Source: Tunturiibacter gelidiferens (lineage in GTDB: Bacteria; Acidobacteriota; Terriglobia; Terriglobales; Acidobacteriaceae). From it: DNA of 64,000 bases. Positions 37,100 through 46,390 of this stretch are shown here, piece after piece (the first letter of the stretch is position 1; every line of letters begins with the position of its first letter). The position numbers and the translations under genes are program-made. A model generated the notes under the pieces. That model was not told where the DNA came from. It was given only the letters and a program-made list of their open reading frames with translations, and ran no database searches. The stretch covers positions 1 to 64,000 of the forward strand of contig NZ_JACHEB010000014.1 in the NCBI RefSeq assembly GCF_014201335.1, given 5' to 3'.

Positions 37100-39259
37100 T
37101 TATTTGGCGGCTTCCAGGATGGCGGCGGAGCGGTTGAGAGCCGCGGTGAGAGCGGCTAGCTGGGCCTGGGCGCGGGGGGCGTCCGGGGCGTCGATGCCCT
37201 CGTTGACGCCGGGGATGACGACGGCGGCGTAACCGGTGAACTCGCCGGGGGCGTAGATGGTGTGTTTGTACCAGGGACGCTTGGGGAGGCCGTCAGGGTT
37301 GAGAAGAGCTTCTTCGGCGTTGCGAAGGGCCTCGTTGAGCCCGGTGGGGTTGGCGGGAGGCGCGGACTGGACGGCTCGGATGGCGGTGGCGGCGGTGGCG
37401 AAGCGGTTCGCGGCTGCTAGGGCGGAGGTGAAGTCGAGGCTGAGGCCTTTGGTGGTGGCTAACTTTTGCGCGGCTTCAAGGTAGCCTACGATCTCTTTGC
37501 CGTAGAGCTGGTAGTCGTAGGGGAGGACGTCGGCGTCCGCCATGTGGAGGATCTCGAGGCCGAAGACGCGGGCTTGCTGCTGCTCGTAGACGAAGGTGGG
37601 GTCGGCGAACTTGGTGAACCAGTTGTAGTTGTCGAAGACGGAGTGGTAGACGCCGTAGGGTCCTTCGGAGCCGATGTCGGTGGAGGGGACGCCGAGGTGT
37701 TGGATGAAGGGGGTGTAGTCGGAACCGGAGCCGAGGGTGCCGATGCGGACGTCTGAGTCGGTGGATTCGGAGGAGCGGTTGCGTTTGCGGGTGGGGGAGG
37801 GGGCGTTCTGGTCAGCCTTCCATTGGTCGTAGACGGTGCCGCCTTTGGGACTGGGGACTTCTTTGGTGACTTCGCGGACGAATTGCTTGAGGGAGGGGAC
37901 GGCGGCAGCGTCGAAGTTGGGACCGGCGACGCCGACGTCGGTGTTGAAGTAGGCGACGGCGTGGGCGAGGATTTTTTCGTGTTGCTCAGCCCACTCGGTC
38001 GAGCCGATGAGGCCTTCTTCTTCGGCGTCCCAGCTGCCGATAACGATGGTGCGCTTTGGCTTCCAGCCTTGCTTGAGGAGTTGGCCTAGTCCGTGGACGG
38101 TTTCGAGCATGGCTGCGGTGCCGGAGTTGGGATCGACGGCGCCGTAGACCCAGGCGTCGCGATGATTTCCGGCTACGACCCAGTTGTCTTTTTGAGAGTC
38201 GTCGGTGCCATTGATGGTGCCGATGACGTCCCAGATTGTGCGGAGTGCGATGTCCTCGTCGAGGTGCATGTGGACGGTGACTTTGTTGGCTTCGGTGTGA
38301 TTGCCGCCAGCGCCTAGATGGTAGGTGAAGGGAAGAGCGCCCTGCCACTCGCGTGGGGATTCGGCTCCGCCCAGGGCTTTGAGGATGGGGGCGGCGTCGT
38401 GGTAGGAGAGCGGATTGGTGGGGATGCTGGGCTGGTTGTTTTGCAGCTTGTCAGCGGGGATGCGTTTGGAGTCGGGGAGGTCGGGGGTGGAGGCTATGCC
38501 GGGGGTGGTGGGGTCGCCGGGATAGATGGGCAGGAATTGGACGGAGCCGCGCTGGACGCCGGTTTCGGGGCGGTAGGGCCCCTTGGGGTACATGTCGCCG
38601 CGGAAGTAGCCGTCATCGGCAGGGTCGGAGTAGATGAGGACGCCGATGGCTCCATACTGCTGGGCGATGTAGGTCTTGATGCCGCGGAAGTTTTCTCCGT
38701 AGCGGACGAGGACGATCTTTCCTTTGATGCTGATGCCTAGTTTGGCGAGTTGTTGGAAGTCGGCGAGGGTGCCGTAGTTGGCGTAGACGACTTCGGCGGT
38801 GACGTCGCCGGAGGGGGAGGAGCCGTTGAAGGCGGGGAGGATGCGGGGATCGTCCTGGAAGGGGTCGCCACCGAATTTGTTGGGGTCTACGTGCTCGGGG
38901 GTTGGTCCGGACATGAGCTTGTTGCCGGTGGCATCGAAGGCTTCGATGACGATTTTGACGGGTTTGGTGAGGAGGACTTTGAAGGGGACGATCTCGGTTT
39001 CTAGGCCGGCGGCTTTGAACTTGTCGGCGACGTAGACGGCGGTGGCGTAGTCCTCGGGTGAGCTGGCCCAGTGGGGCGCGGCGGTGAGGGTCTTGAGATG
39101 CTGGCCGGCGAGGGCGGGGTCGGGGACGGCCATGAAGGCTTTGTCCAATTTGGCCTGCTGTGCGAAGTCGCGGTAGCCGAAGACCTGCGGGGTGGGGGAC
39201 TGGGCGAGGGTAAGGGCGGCGAGTGGAAGCAGGCAGGCTACGGTGCGGAGACGGGTCAA
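37100..39259 (-). CDS. Secreted M28 carboxypeptidase (glutamate carboxypeptidase II-like)
   Basis: A ~719-residue exported zinc peptidase. I placed the start at the TTG 39259, directly before a signal peptide (LRTVACLLPLAALTLAQS); the frame is open to 39331 and the true start is uncertain. The domains are a PA insert (VVYANYGTLADF, GKIVLVRYGENFRG) inside an M28 catalytic domain, and a C-terminal TFR-like dimerisation domain. Zinc ligands are seen in NHRDAWVYGAVDPNSGTA (His, Asp), SWDAEEEGLIGSTEW (Glu pair), NTDVG (Asp) and YHSVFDNYNW (His). It probably degrades acidic or other peptides in the periplasm. It starts downstream of the amidase gene on the same strand. Confidence 0.9.
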   Translation of the reverse strand: MTRLRTVACLLPLAALTLAQSPTPQVFGYRDFAQQAKLDKAFMAVPDPALAGQHLKTLTAAPHWASSPEDYATAVYVADKFKAAGLETEIVPFKVLLTKPVKIVIEAFDATGNKLMSGPTPEHVDPNKFGGDPFQDDPRILPAFNGSSPSGDVTAEVVYANYGTLADFQQLAKLGISIKGKIVLVRYGENFRGIKTYIAQQYGAIGVLIYSDPADDGYFRGDMYPKGPYRPETGVQRGSVQFLPIYPGDPTTPGIASTPDLPDSKRIPADKLQNNQPSIPTNPLSYHDAAPILKALGGAESPREWQGALPFTYHLGAGGNHTEANKVTVHMHLDEDIALRTIWDVIGTINGTDDSQKDNWVVAGNHRDAWVYGAVDPNSGTAAMLETVHGLGQLLKQGWKPKRTIVIGSWDAEEEGLIGSTEWAEQHEKILAHAVAYFNTDVGVAGPNFDAAAVPSLKQFVREVTKEVPSPKGGTVYDQWKADQNAPSPTRKRNRSSESTDSDVRIGTLGSGSDYTPFIQHLGVPSTDIGSEGPYGVYHSVFDNYNWFTKFADPTFVYEQQQARVFGLEILHMADADVLPYDYQLYGKEIVGYLEAAQKLATTKGLSLDFTSALAAANRFATAATAIRAVQSAPPANPTGLNEALRNAEEALLNPDGLPKRPWYKHTIYAPGEFTGYAAVVIPGVNEGIDAPDAPRAQAQLAALTAALNRSAAILEAAK

Positions 39260-39410
39260 GTCGCGGGGCCTCGGAGAGTGAGTCGTTGAGATATCACACA
39301 GGGTATCGCAAATTGCTGGAAGCGGTTCCACTCGACAGCTAAGCGGATGGATGGACCGTCGGTTGGCCCCAGTGGTGGGAGCGTAGCGGTTGAAGTTGTG
39401 CTTCGCGTTT

Positions 39411-39480
39411 GCCCTGCGCGGGCGGCGGTCACTTCGTGACTTGTATACCGGCTTCGCGCTTGGCCTCCCGATGGTCGGCG
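39411..39480. repeat. Palindromic dispersed repeat, partial copy B
   Basis: GGCGGTCACTTCGTGACTTG (39424-39443) followed by TATACCGGCTTCGC matches the core of the copies at 36961 and 49951. It lies in the 240-base gap between the peptidase and amidase genes. Confidence 0.6.
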
Positions 39481-39497
39481 GAAGATCTCTATCGGCA

Positions 39498-41285
39498 CTA
39501 GAAGCCTGGTGGATTTTCCTGGGCTACGTTGAAGTGGCGCTCAAGTGCGAGGCCAGCGCTGGCGATGGTGCCTTCGTCGAAGAGGCGGCCGATGAGGGTG
39601 ACGCCGTGTGGGACGCGGCGCGGTGGGTTGAATTTTGGGAGAGGTTTGGCGGGGTCGGGTGCCCAGTCGCTGCGAGCTTCGGAGACTTCGACGAAGCCGG
39701 CGCGGAGGGTAAGGGAGGGGTGGCCGGTGAAGTTGGTGATGGTGAGGATCTCGTCGCGGAGGGAGGGGACGAGGAGGAGATCGACTTCATTCATGATGCG
39801 AGCCATCTCGACGGCGACCATGCGGCGGAGGCGGTCGGCCTGGACGTAATCGACTGCGGAGAGGAAGCGGGATTGGCGGAAGGTGTTGGGCCAGGCGTCT
39901 GGGACCTGGGCTTTGAGCTGGTCGAGTTGATGGTTGAGGGCGATCTCTTCGAAGGCGGCGGCGGCTTCGGCGAAGAGGATGAGGTCGAGGTTGTCGTAGG
40001 GCCAGTCGGGGAGGGTGACTTCGACAGGTGTCATGCCGAGGGTGGAGATGGCGGCCAGGGCGGCGCGATCGACGTCGGTGGCCGGGGCTTCTTTCATCCA
40101 CTGGGGGAAGTAGCCTACTTTTAGATTCTTTATTGGAGCTCGGGCGTCGAAGTCTAGTTTGCTGGGGACGCAGGCTACGTCGTGGCCGTCGGGGCCGGTG
40201 ATGGTGTTGAGGACGAGCATGGTGTCTTCGACGCTGCGGGCCATGGGGCCGAGTTTGTCGAGGGACCAGCAGAGGGTCATGGCTCCGGTGCGCGGGACGC
40301 GGCCGTAGGTGGGGCGGAGGCCGGTGACTCCGCAACGCATGGAGGGGGAGACGATGCTGCCTCCGGTTTCGGAGCCGATGGCGAAGGCTACGAGGCCTGC
40401 GGCGGTGGCTGCGCCTGGGCCTGCGCTGGAACCGGAGGAGCCTTCTTCGAGGAGCCAGGGGTTCATGGTTTGGCCGCCGAACCAGACGTCGTTGAGGGCT
40501 AGTGCGCCGAGTGAGAGTTTTGCGATGAGGACTGCGCCGGCGGCGTTGAGGCGCTCGGCGACTGTGGCGTCTGCGGTGGGGACGCGATGTTGGAAGGGCT
40601 CGGCGCCGTAGGTGGTGGCGATGTTGGCGGTGTCGAGGAGATCTTTTGCGCCCCAGGGGATGCCGTGAAGGGGGCCGCGATAGTGGCCGGCGGCGATCTC
40701 GGCGTCGGCGGCTTTGGCTTGCGCGAGGGCGTGGTCGCGGGTGAGGGTGATGATGCAGTTGATCTTCGGATTGAGGCGTTGGATGCGCGCGAGGTAGATC
40801 TCGGTGAGGCGCGTGCTGGTTAGCTTGCGGGTCTCGATCCAGCGGGAGAGCTGGTGGACTGGGGCGAAGGCGATGGCTTCGTCGGTGGTGGGGAGTGGGG
40901 CTTCGGAGGTGGTGCGGAGGAATTCGTTTTTTGCGGGGAGGGTGGGCTGGCCGGGGAGGATGGAGTTGATGAGGGAGTACGGAGCGGTGGTGGTGGGGAT
41001 GGCGACTTTGCGTGGGCCGGTGCGGCGTTCGTAGAGGGGAGCCATGGCGGCGCGCCAGTTTCCGGCGGCCTGGGCGCGATCTTTTTCGGTGAGCGGGAAC
41101 TGGACTAGCTTTTCGGCTTCGGCGAAGGTGGCGCTGGAGACTTCTGGGCCGACAGACGGAGAGGTGCCGAAGGCGGGTGGTGCCCCGGGAGTGGGCGGTG
41201 TGACGGGAGTTTGGGCAAGAGCGGAGGTGGAGGCGAGCAGCGTGAGCGTGCTTTGAGTCAGGAATTCCCGGCGTGATTTCGACAT
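39498..41285 (-). CDS. Tat-exported amidase (amidase signature family)
   Basis: A 595-residue hydrolase. ATG 41285 follows AGAGGAA and begins a twin-arginine signal (MSKSRREFLTQSTLTLLAST, cut near ALAQ), so it is exported folded; upstream starts to 41408 are unlikely. The amidase-signature Ser-Ser-Lys triad is visible: Lys in GIPWGAKDLLDT, the Gly/Ser-rich GSSGSSAGPGAATAAG, and GSETGGSIVSP. Such enzymes cleave amide bonds in many substrates (peptide amides, nitrile-derived amides); the target cannot be told. It lies upstream of the M28 peptidase on the same strand, separated by ~240 bases with a repeat. Confidence 0.9.
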   Translation of the reverse strand: MSKSRREFLTQSTLTLLASTSALAQTPVTPPTPGAPPAFGTSPSVGPEVSSATFAEAEKLVQFPLTEKDRAQAAGNWRAAMAPLYERRTGPRKVAIPTTTAPYSLINSILPGQPTLPAKNEFLRTTSEAPLPTTDEAIAFAPVHQLSRWIETRKLTSTRLTEIYLARIQRLNPKINCIITLTRDHALAQAKAADAEIAAGHYRGPLHGIPWGAKDLLDTANIATTYGAEPFQHRVPTADATVAERLNAAGAVLIAKLSLGALALNDVWFGGQTMNPWLLEEGSSGSSAGPGAATAAGLVAFAIGSETGGSIVSPSMRCGVTGLRPTYGRVPRTGAMTLCWSLDKLGPMARSVEDTMLVLNTITGPDGHDVACVPSKLDFDARAPIKNLKVGYFPQWMKEAPATDVDRAALAAISTLGMTPVEVTLPDWPYDNLDLILFAEAAAAFEEIALNHQLDQLKAQVPDAWPNTFRQSRFLSAVDYVQADRLRRMVAVEMARIMNEVDLLLVPSLRDEILTITNFTGHPSLTLRAGFVEVSEARSDWAPDPAKPLPKFNPPRRVPHGVTLIGRLFDEGTIASAGLALERHFNVAQENPPGF

Positions 41286-41465
41286 TGGTTCCTCTGGGGA
41301 GGAATTGTAACGGGAGAGTTGCGAGGAGATGTCATTGGCAGGAGGTGACGACATTCGATTGCGGTTTTCGCAGAACGCGACGGGTGGCGAGATCGCAGGT
41401 TGCGTCATACACTGGCTGTTCTTGCTGGTGCGAGTGCGAAGCCCAGCAGGAAAGGGTGGGTAGAT

Positions 41466-42260
41466 ATGTCGAGGGTTGTGTCGAAGGACGGGACGGAGAT
41501 CGCGTATGACCGGGAGGGGTCTGGGGCGGCGGTGGTGTTGGTTGATGGCGCTCTGGGTACACGCTCAACTTCTACGAAGCCAGAGCTTGTGAGGCTGTTG
41601 GCGCAGCGGTTCACGGCCTACAGCTATGACCGCAGAGGACGCGGAGAGAGTGGAGACACGGGACCGTATGCGGTTGCGCGGGAGGTGGAAGATATTGAGG
41701 CGCTGATTATGGAGGCGGGCGGAACGGCGTTCGTGTATGGTCACTCTTCGGGTGCTGCGCTTGGGCTGGAGGCGGCGCTGGCACTTGGCCGAAAGGTTAG
41801 GGCGCTGGCGATGTATGAGGCTCCTTACAATGACGATGAAGCGGCGCAACAGAGTCGGAAAAAGTATGTGATTGAGCTCGAGGCGCTGCTGGCCGAAGGG
41901 CGCAGAGAAGATGCGGTACTGCTCTTTTTGGAACACCTGCAGATACCGGCACAGCAAGTGGAGATGATGCGCGGCCTGCCTCTGTGGGGCGAGTTTATGG
42001 CAGCTGCACCCACGCTCGCCTATGATGCCGCTGTTTTGGGCGAGACGGGTCGCGTGCCGGTGGAGCGTGCCGCCCTGCTTGAACCCCCTGCACTCGTGAT
42101 GAATGGCGGGGCGAGTTATCCGTTTATGGCCGAGACGGCGCAGACCTTGAGCAAGATAATGCCGCAGGCGCACCTTCATGTGCTCGAGGGACAGACGCAT
42201 GGGGCGAATCCGACGGTATTGGCGCCTGTGCTGGCACAATTTTTTTCAGCGCACGGGTGA
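41466..42260 (+). CDS. Alpha/beta hydrolase, cytoplasmic
   Basis: A 264-residue hydrolase starting at ATG 41466 after a GGGTGGGT stretch; the longer frame from 41400 lies in the amidase promoter region. The fold is shown by VVLVDGALGTRS (oxyanion loop, with Asp-Gly in place of the common His-Gly), SYDRRGRGES, YGHSSGAALGLE with nucleophile S94, and LEGQTHGANP with the terminal His. The DGALGTR variant is frequent in a group of small hydrolases of unknown substrate. No signal peptide. It is divergent from the amidase gene. Confidence 0.82.
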   Translation: MSRVVSKDGTEIAYDREGSGAAVVLVDGALGTRSTSTKPELVRLLAQRFTAYSYDRRGRGESGDTGPYAVAREVEDIEALIMEAGGTAFVYGHSSGAALGLEAALALGRKVRALAMYEAPYNDDEAAQQSRKKYVIELEALLAEGRREDAVLLFLEHLQIPAQQVEMMRGLPLWGEFMAAAPTLAYDAAVLGETGRVPVERAALLEPPALVMNGGASYPFMAETAQTLSKIMPQAHLHVLEGQTHGANPTVLAPVLAQFFSAHG

Positions 42261-42329
42261 GTGAGGCTTGAAGAGGGCAACGACTGACAACTGGCACTCA
42301 TTCAAAATGTAAGATGTACGGACAGGTCC

Positions 42330-42890
42330 CTAATCGGGGACCTGCCAGCCTACGGGGCTTTGGGCGAGGGTGATGGTGTCGGTGGCCTGGCTGGTGGTGG
42401 CGCGGGCCATCGCTGGGAAAGCGGCCTGCACGTCGTGGCTCTCGGCCCAGACGGGGACTTCCTTCATCGTGTAGCTGTAGGTGACTTTTGTTTCTTTGAA
42501 GCCGTTAGCGACTTCGACGGGGGTGAAGCTATTGATGCCGGTGACTTCGCGATGGCCGTAGCAGAAGCGTGGGGCGTAGCGGGTACCGGCGGATGCGACG
42601 GTGTAGCGGCTGACGTGGATGCTCGTCTCGACGGACTTTTCGAGGAGAAGATTTTTCACGAGGGTGTCCAGCTGCTTTGTCTTTTCGGCGTCGCTGGTCT
42701 CGAAGGGGAAGCGCGTGTCGGTCAGTAGGCACTCGGGGTGGTCGAGGTAGTGGTTGTTGATGCCGATGGTGAAGTTGGCGGGGGTGGCGGCGGCTTTGCC
42801 GGTGTCATTGCAGCCAATCAAGGCGAGGGAAGCAACAGTTAGGGCGGCTGCGAGTGTGATGAAGGCTGACTTGCTTTGAACGATTTTCAT
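42330..42890 (-). CDS. Hypothetical lipoprotein
   Basis: A 186-residue protein with a lipoprotein signal: MKIVQSKSAFITLAAALTVA, then SLALIGCNDTG, where LIGC is the lipobox (C27). The rest is a small alpha/beta domain with two further Cys (HPECLLTD and RFCYGHREV) and no family I recognise. TPVEVANGFKETKVTYSYTMKEVPVWAES is a beta-rich part. The stop lies inside an 8-base inverted repeat (CAGGTCCC with GGGACCTG, 42323-42344) that may act as a transcript end. It is probably anchored in the outer or inner membrane facing the periplasm. Confidence 0.65.
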   Translation of the reverse strand: MKIVQSKSAFITLAAALTVASLALIGCNDTGKAAATPANFTIGINNHYLDHPECLLTDTRFPFETSDAEKTKQLDTLVKNLLLEKSVETSIHVSRYTVASAGTRYAPRFCYGHREVTGINSFTPVEVANGFKETKVTYSYTMKEVPVWAESHDVQAAFPAMARATTSQATDTITLAQSPVGWQVPD

Positions 42891-42995
42891 CGCTTCTCCT
42901 ATTTGATCTGACTAGTTGGATGCAGATGCGCGGGGTGAGTGTTTGTATCTGTGGATGTTGCAGTTGTTTTCTCTTCCGATGGCCGGTCAGGAGAG

Positions 42996-44348
42996 CTATT
43001 CGGATAGGACTTCGTCGGGTACTGGGTCGAGCTCTCCGATGGTCTTCATTTTGGCGAGGGTTTGGAGATTGGTCTGGACCTGCGCCCATTTTTCCGGATT
43101 CTTTTTTGTCTCGATCGGGGATCTTGGATCGGCGTAGTAGGCGACGAGGTCGTGCTTGAGTTGGAATGGGACGACGTTGGCGGGGTTTTTGGTGATGGTG
43201 GCGAGGAGTTTGGCGTAGGTCTCGTCAGTGAGGCGGTATGCGCCCGGCTTGACGACGTCGCCGGTGTCGAGATCGCGGTTGGCGATGTAGTGATCGATGG
43301 TGTCGTAGTTGGTGAGGACCAGGCGGAGCGCGGTGATGGAGTGGTTGACGCTCTTGATGTAGAGATCTTCGGTCTGCTGGGTGGGACCCTTGATGGCGAG
43401 GAGTTTGAGGGTGCCGACCTTGGGCAGGATGTAGATGAAGCCAGCGTAGAGGTGGCTTCGGAAGCCGGGCTTTTTGCGGTATGCCTCCCAGTTGTTGTCG
43501 GCGGAGGCCTGGCGGAGGTCCACGGCGAGGGTATTGAGGTCGGGGCTGGGAAGATCGGTGGGGAAGCTGTTCTTGTGGAGGATGGTTTCGGCGCGGGCGA
43601 TGTTGGGGAGGAAGCGGCGGACGGCGTAACGATAGATGCGGATGGAGGTCTCTTTGCTGCCGATGATGTCGGGGAGGCGGAGGCCGTAGGTTTCGAAGAA
43701 GGCTTTGCGTAGAAGCGGCGCGGGGACTTCTAGGCCGACGAATTTGGTGTAGTCGGAGGGCGCGAAGCGGAGCTTGCTGAGCTGGTTGATGTCGAAGGCG
43801 AACTCGGTCTGGACGTGGGCGTGCGGGTTTTCGGCGTAGTTGACCGAAGGGCCGTACTTCTTTTCGAGCTTGGGGAACTCGACGGGGACGGACTGGTTGA
43901 CGGCGTATTTGTGCCCTAAGCTGTCGCCGATGTAGTGGGAGAGAGAGCCGATGGCGAAGGCCAGTTCGTCGGGTGTCTGAGCGTTATGGAGAAGAGAGAG
44001 AACGAAGTCGCCGGAGCGGACGTAGTGGGTGAGTTCGGAGAAGAAGGCGTTGCCGAAGGGGTAGTAGCCGAAGTCCTGAATGGCACTGCCGCCGTATGCG
44101 TAGGCGTGGGCCTCTTGAAGCTGCGCTTCGGTCAGGTTGGGGAATTTTTTGAGCAGGAGGGGGCGGATGGTCTGCTTCCACGCGAGATCGATGAGCTCCT
44201 GATGGGTCTGGACGGAGTACGGGACGGCGGGGATTGCCGTGAAGAACAGGGTCAGTAGAGCTATCGTTTTGAAGAAGACGCTGCGGGGATGGGTGCGGAT
44301 GATGTCTGTCCCTTCTGGCTGGCGTGCTGCACCACTCACACTGTACAT
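42996..44348 (-). CDS. Zinc-dependent phospholipase C-like protein
   Basis: Starts most likely at ATG 44348 (MYSVSGAARQPEG), or a GTG three codons later; the longer frame to 45143 runs through the opposite-strand thioredoxin and is not credible. A hydrophobic signal (SVFFKTIALLTLFFTAIPAVPYS) is followed by a helical domain with metal-binding His/Asp residues in THQELIDLAW, AYGGSAIQDFGYYPFG, LTHYVRSGDF and GSLSHYIGDSLGH. These are features of the Zn_dep_PLPC (phospholipase C/S1-P1-like) fold. About 450 residues long. The C-terminal half is family-specific and uncharacterised. Probable periplasmic or secreted enzyme; the substrate is not determined. Confidence 0.75.
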   Translation of the reverse strand: MYSVSGAARQPEGTDIIRTHPRSVFFKTIALLTLFFTAIPAVPYSVQTHQELIDLAWKQTIRPLLLKKFPNLTEAQLQEAHAYAYGGSAIQDFGYYPFGNAFFSELTHYVRSGDFVLSLLHNAQTPDELAFAIGSLSHYIGDSLGHKYAVNQSVPVEFPKLEKKYGPSVNYAENPHAHVQTEFAFDINQLSKLRFAPSDYTKFVGLEVPAPLLRKAFFETYGLRLPDIIGSKETSIRIYRYAVRRFLPNIARAETILHKNSFPTDLPSPDLNTLAVDLRQASADNNWEAYRKKPGFRSHLYAGFIYILPKVGTLKLLAIKGPTQQTEDLYIKSVNHSITALRLVLTNYDTIDHYIANRDLDTGDVVKPGAYRLTDETYAKLLATITKNPANVVPFQLKHDLVAYYADPRSPIETKKNPEKWAQVQTNLQTLAKMKTIGELDPVPDEVLSE

Positions 44349-44395
44349 AGCTCGCAGTGGAGAGGAAAGAGGTAGGCTGGCGGAGGGAGTCAGGG

Positions 44396-44941
44396 ATGCG
44401 GGCGAGGTGGATCCGGTACGTGATGGGAGTGGTCGCGTTCGCGGGCATGAGCTGGGCGTGGTACTTCGCGACGGGGCGTTCGGGCGGGATCGCGCCTGTG
44501 GCTGACAGGAGGGTGATGCCGGAGCTGGTGATGAGGCAACTCGATGGTGGTACTTGGAAGATGGCAGAGCATCGGGGACAGGTGGTGCTGGTGAACTATT
44601 GGGCGAGCTGGTGCGGGCCATGTTGGGAGGAGACGCCGGGGTTGATTCGGTTGTCGAAGGAGCTGGGTCCGCAGGGGCTGGCAGTGGTAGGCGTCGCGGT
44701 GGATGAAGGTGGGACGGAAAAGGTGAAGAAGTTTGTGGAGGAGTTTCGTGTGCCGTATCCGGTGGCGTTGCCGGAGCCGGGATCGCAGATGGCCTATGGG
44801 ATGGCGGGTGTGCCCACGACCATTTTGATAGACCGGGTGGGTCGCGTGGCGAAGACTTATGTTGGAGCGGTGCGGCAGGGCGACTTCGAGAAGGACGTGC
44901 AGGAGTTATTGGGGGAAGGCGAGACGTCGATTGGGCGATAG
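44396..44941 (+). CDS. Membrane-anchored thioredoxin-like protein (TlpA/ResA type)
   Basis: A 181-residue thiol oxidoreductase. ATG 44396 follows GGAGGGA and opens a membrane anchor (WIRYVMGVVAFAGMSWAWYF). The thioredoxin domain then has VVLVNYWASWCGPCWEETP with active C73 and C76, and a cis-Pro loop GVPTTILIDRVGR. The N-anchor plus an AlkC/TSA-like insertion are typical of ResA/TlpA, which reduce apocytochrome or other periplasmic thiols. It could serve the c-type cytochrome pathway whose ccm genes lie ~15 kb away, but the link is only inference. Divergent from the phospholipase-like gene. Confidence 0.85.
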   Translation: MRARWIRYVMGVVAFAGMSWAWYFATGRSGGIAPVADRRVMPELVMRQLDGGTWKMAEHRGQVVLVNYWASWCGPCWEETPGLIRLSKELGPQGLAVVGVAVDEGGTEKVKKFVEEFRVPYPVALPEPGSQMAYGMAGVPTTILIDRVGRVAKTYVGAVRQGDFEKDVQELLGEGETSIGR

Positions 44942-45154
44942 ACGGCGAATAGTTTTTAACCGTCATCTGACGCAAGAAGGCGTACTGTGGCAAGACTGCC
45001 AGAAAAAAGTAAGTTGACCAGGTTGGTATCGAGTCAACGAGATCATAATTCCTCTTTAGGGCCCATGCACAGATTCCCATCCGGTGGACGCCATGACACG
45101 ATTCGATTCGTGGCTGGCTATCCGACGGACATCTCTCATGCAAAGAGGCGAACC

Positions 45155-45814
45155 ATGAACTTCGACAAGAACGACACCGCGGTAGTTTTTATCGACCCAC
45201 AGAATGACGTGTTGAGTGAAACGGGACTTAGCTGGCCGCTGCTCCATGAAAGTCTCAAAGAGAACAACACGATTGAGAATATGGAACGTATCTTCAAGGC
45301 CGCGAAGGCCTATGGATACGAGGTCTTCATCTCACCGCATTATTTTTACCCAACCGATAGAGGATGGAAGTTCAACGGTCCTCTCGAAACCGATGAGGTT
45401 GTTCATAACGAGTTTGGTCGCAAAGGGGTCTTGACTCTTGATGGCTTCAAAGGATCGGGTGCAGACTGGCTGGAGCGATTCAAGCCTTACATCGAGGATG
45501 GCAAAACCATTGTCGTTTCACCGCATCGTGTGTGGGGACCGGAGAGCAATGACCTTGTTCTACAACTGCGCAAACGGAGGATCAGCAAGATCATTCTGGG
45601 CGGGATGCTGGCTAATATGTGCGTTGAATCTCACCTTCGAGAGCTGGTCGAGCAAGGCTTCGAGGTTGCTGTCGTGAAAGACGCTACGGCGGGGCCAAAG
45701 CACCCGGAGTGGGGCTATGGGTACACCGCGGCACTCATCAATTATGCGTTTATTGCGCATGCGGTTCCGACGACGGACGAAGCCGTGAAGGCCATGGAGC
45801 GCGGTCCGCAGTAG
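45155..45814 (+). CDS. Isochorismatase-like cysteine hydrolase
   Basis: A 219-residue cytoplasmic hydrolase. ATG 45155 has AGAGG upstream; the frame from 44987 adds 56 residues without protein character. Catalytic residues of the fold are present: D14 (VVFIDPQNDVL), a Lys in the central region, and C156 in GGMLANMCVESHLREL. Such enzymes hydrolyse isochorismate, nicotinamide or N-carbamoyl compounds; which one cannot be read here. The WGPESNDLVLQLRK segment is typical of the uncharacterised branch. It stands alone between the thioredoxin and SRPBCC genes. Confidence 0.85.
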   Translation: MNFDKNDTAVVFIDPQNDVLSETGLSWPLLHESLKENNTIENMERIFKAAKAYGYEVFISPHYFYPTDRGWKFNGPLETDEVVHNEFGRKGVLTLDGFKGSGADWLERFKPYIEDGKTIVVSPHRVWGPESNDLVLQLRKRRISKIILGGMLANMCVESHLRELVEQGFEVAVVKDATAGPKHPEWGYGYTAALINYAFIAHAVPTTDEAVKAMERGPQ

Positions 45815-45863
45815 TTCTGGGCGTTCGAAACGGAAGGTTGCTGAGACAGCTCAACGCTGAGGT

Positions 45864-46334
45864 TTAGTAAGCGCCTTTGCGGAGGTTGATGCCGTATTCG
45901 AGGAAGGCTTTGAGGGCGCAGCTCATCTGGGTCCATCCGTGGCAGTTGCCGTAAGAGCCGTCGAGACCCTGCTGGGTTTCGCGCCAGCCGGATTCGGAGA
46001 TACGGACGAGGGTATTAGTAGGGCTTAGAGCTTCGAAGGTCATCTCGACGGTGGTCTTGTAGTCATCTGGCAGAGGGAGCTTGTTTTTGGTGGGCGGCTC
46101 GTATGCCGGCCACTCGAAGACGATCTGCTGGTTGGGCGTGATTTTTTTTACAGTGACGGGGCAGCCGCCGGGAAAGTCGGCGAAGCGCCATATGACTGTG
46201 GTGCCTTCGTCGAGCGGTGCGCTGGTGCCGCCGGTGGTGAAGTAGGCGCTGAGTTTGGTGGGGTTGTAGACGGCGTCGAAGACCTCGGCGAGGGGCTTCT
46301 GGATCTTGGTCTGGACTTGAAATTTGAGTTGCAT
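45864..46334 (-). CDS. SRPBCC/AHSA1-domain protein
   Basis: A 156-residue START-like fold protein: VQTKIQKPLAEVFDAVYNP at the N-terminus, IWRFADFPGGCPVTVKKI and QQIVFEWPAYEPP in the beta sheet, TTVEMTFEAL, and a C-terminal helix GWTQMSCALKAFLEYG. Proteins of this type form a hydrophobic pocket for small ligands. The gene is divergent from an ArsR regulator with only 54 bases between starts, a very common ArsR-SRPBCC pairing in which the regulator controls both genes. Ligand unknown. Confidence 0.88.
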   Translation of the reverse strand: MQLKFQVQTKIQKPLAEVFDAVYNPTKLSAYFTTGGTSAPLDEGTTVIWRFADFPGGCPVTVKKITPNQQIVFEWPAYEPPTKNKLPLPDDYKTTVEMTFEALSPTNTLVRISESGWRETQQGLDGSYGNCHGWTQMSCALKAFLEYGINLRKGAY

Positions 46335-46370
46335 GGGTGGTTCACCTCATGGTGGATTGGCGATATTTAT

Positions 46371-46390
46371 ATGTTATGTTTTTATAACAT
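46371..46390. promoter_or_regulatory. Palindrome overlapping the ArsR start codon
   Basis: ATGTTAT (46371-46377) and ATAACAT (46384-46390) are perfect inverted arms around GTTTTT. The right arm includes the first two bases of the ATG at 46389. It is the only clear dyad in the divergent ArsR/SRPBCC gap and a likely autoregulatory operator. Confidence 0.5.

Noticed and set aside
44349..45143. Long N-terminal extension of the phospholipase C-like frame
   Set aside because: It lies opposite the thioredoxin gene, is Pro/Ser/Arg-rich shadow sequence, and the signal peptide starts only after 44348.
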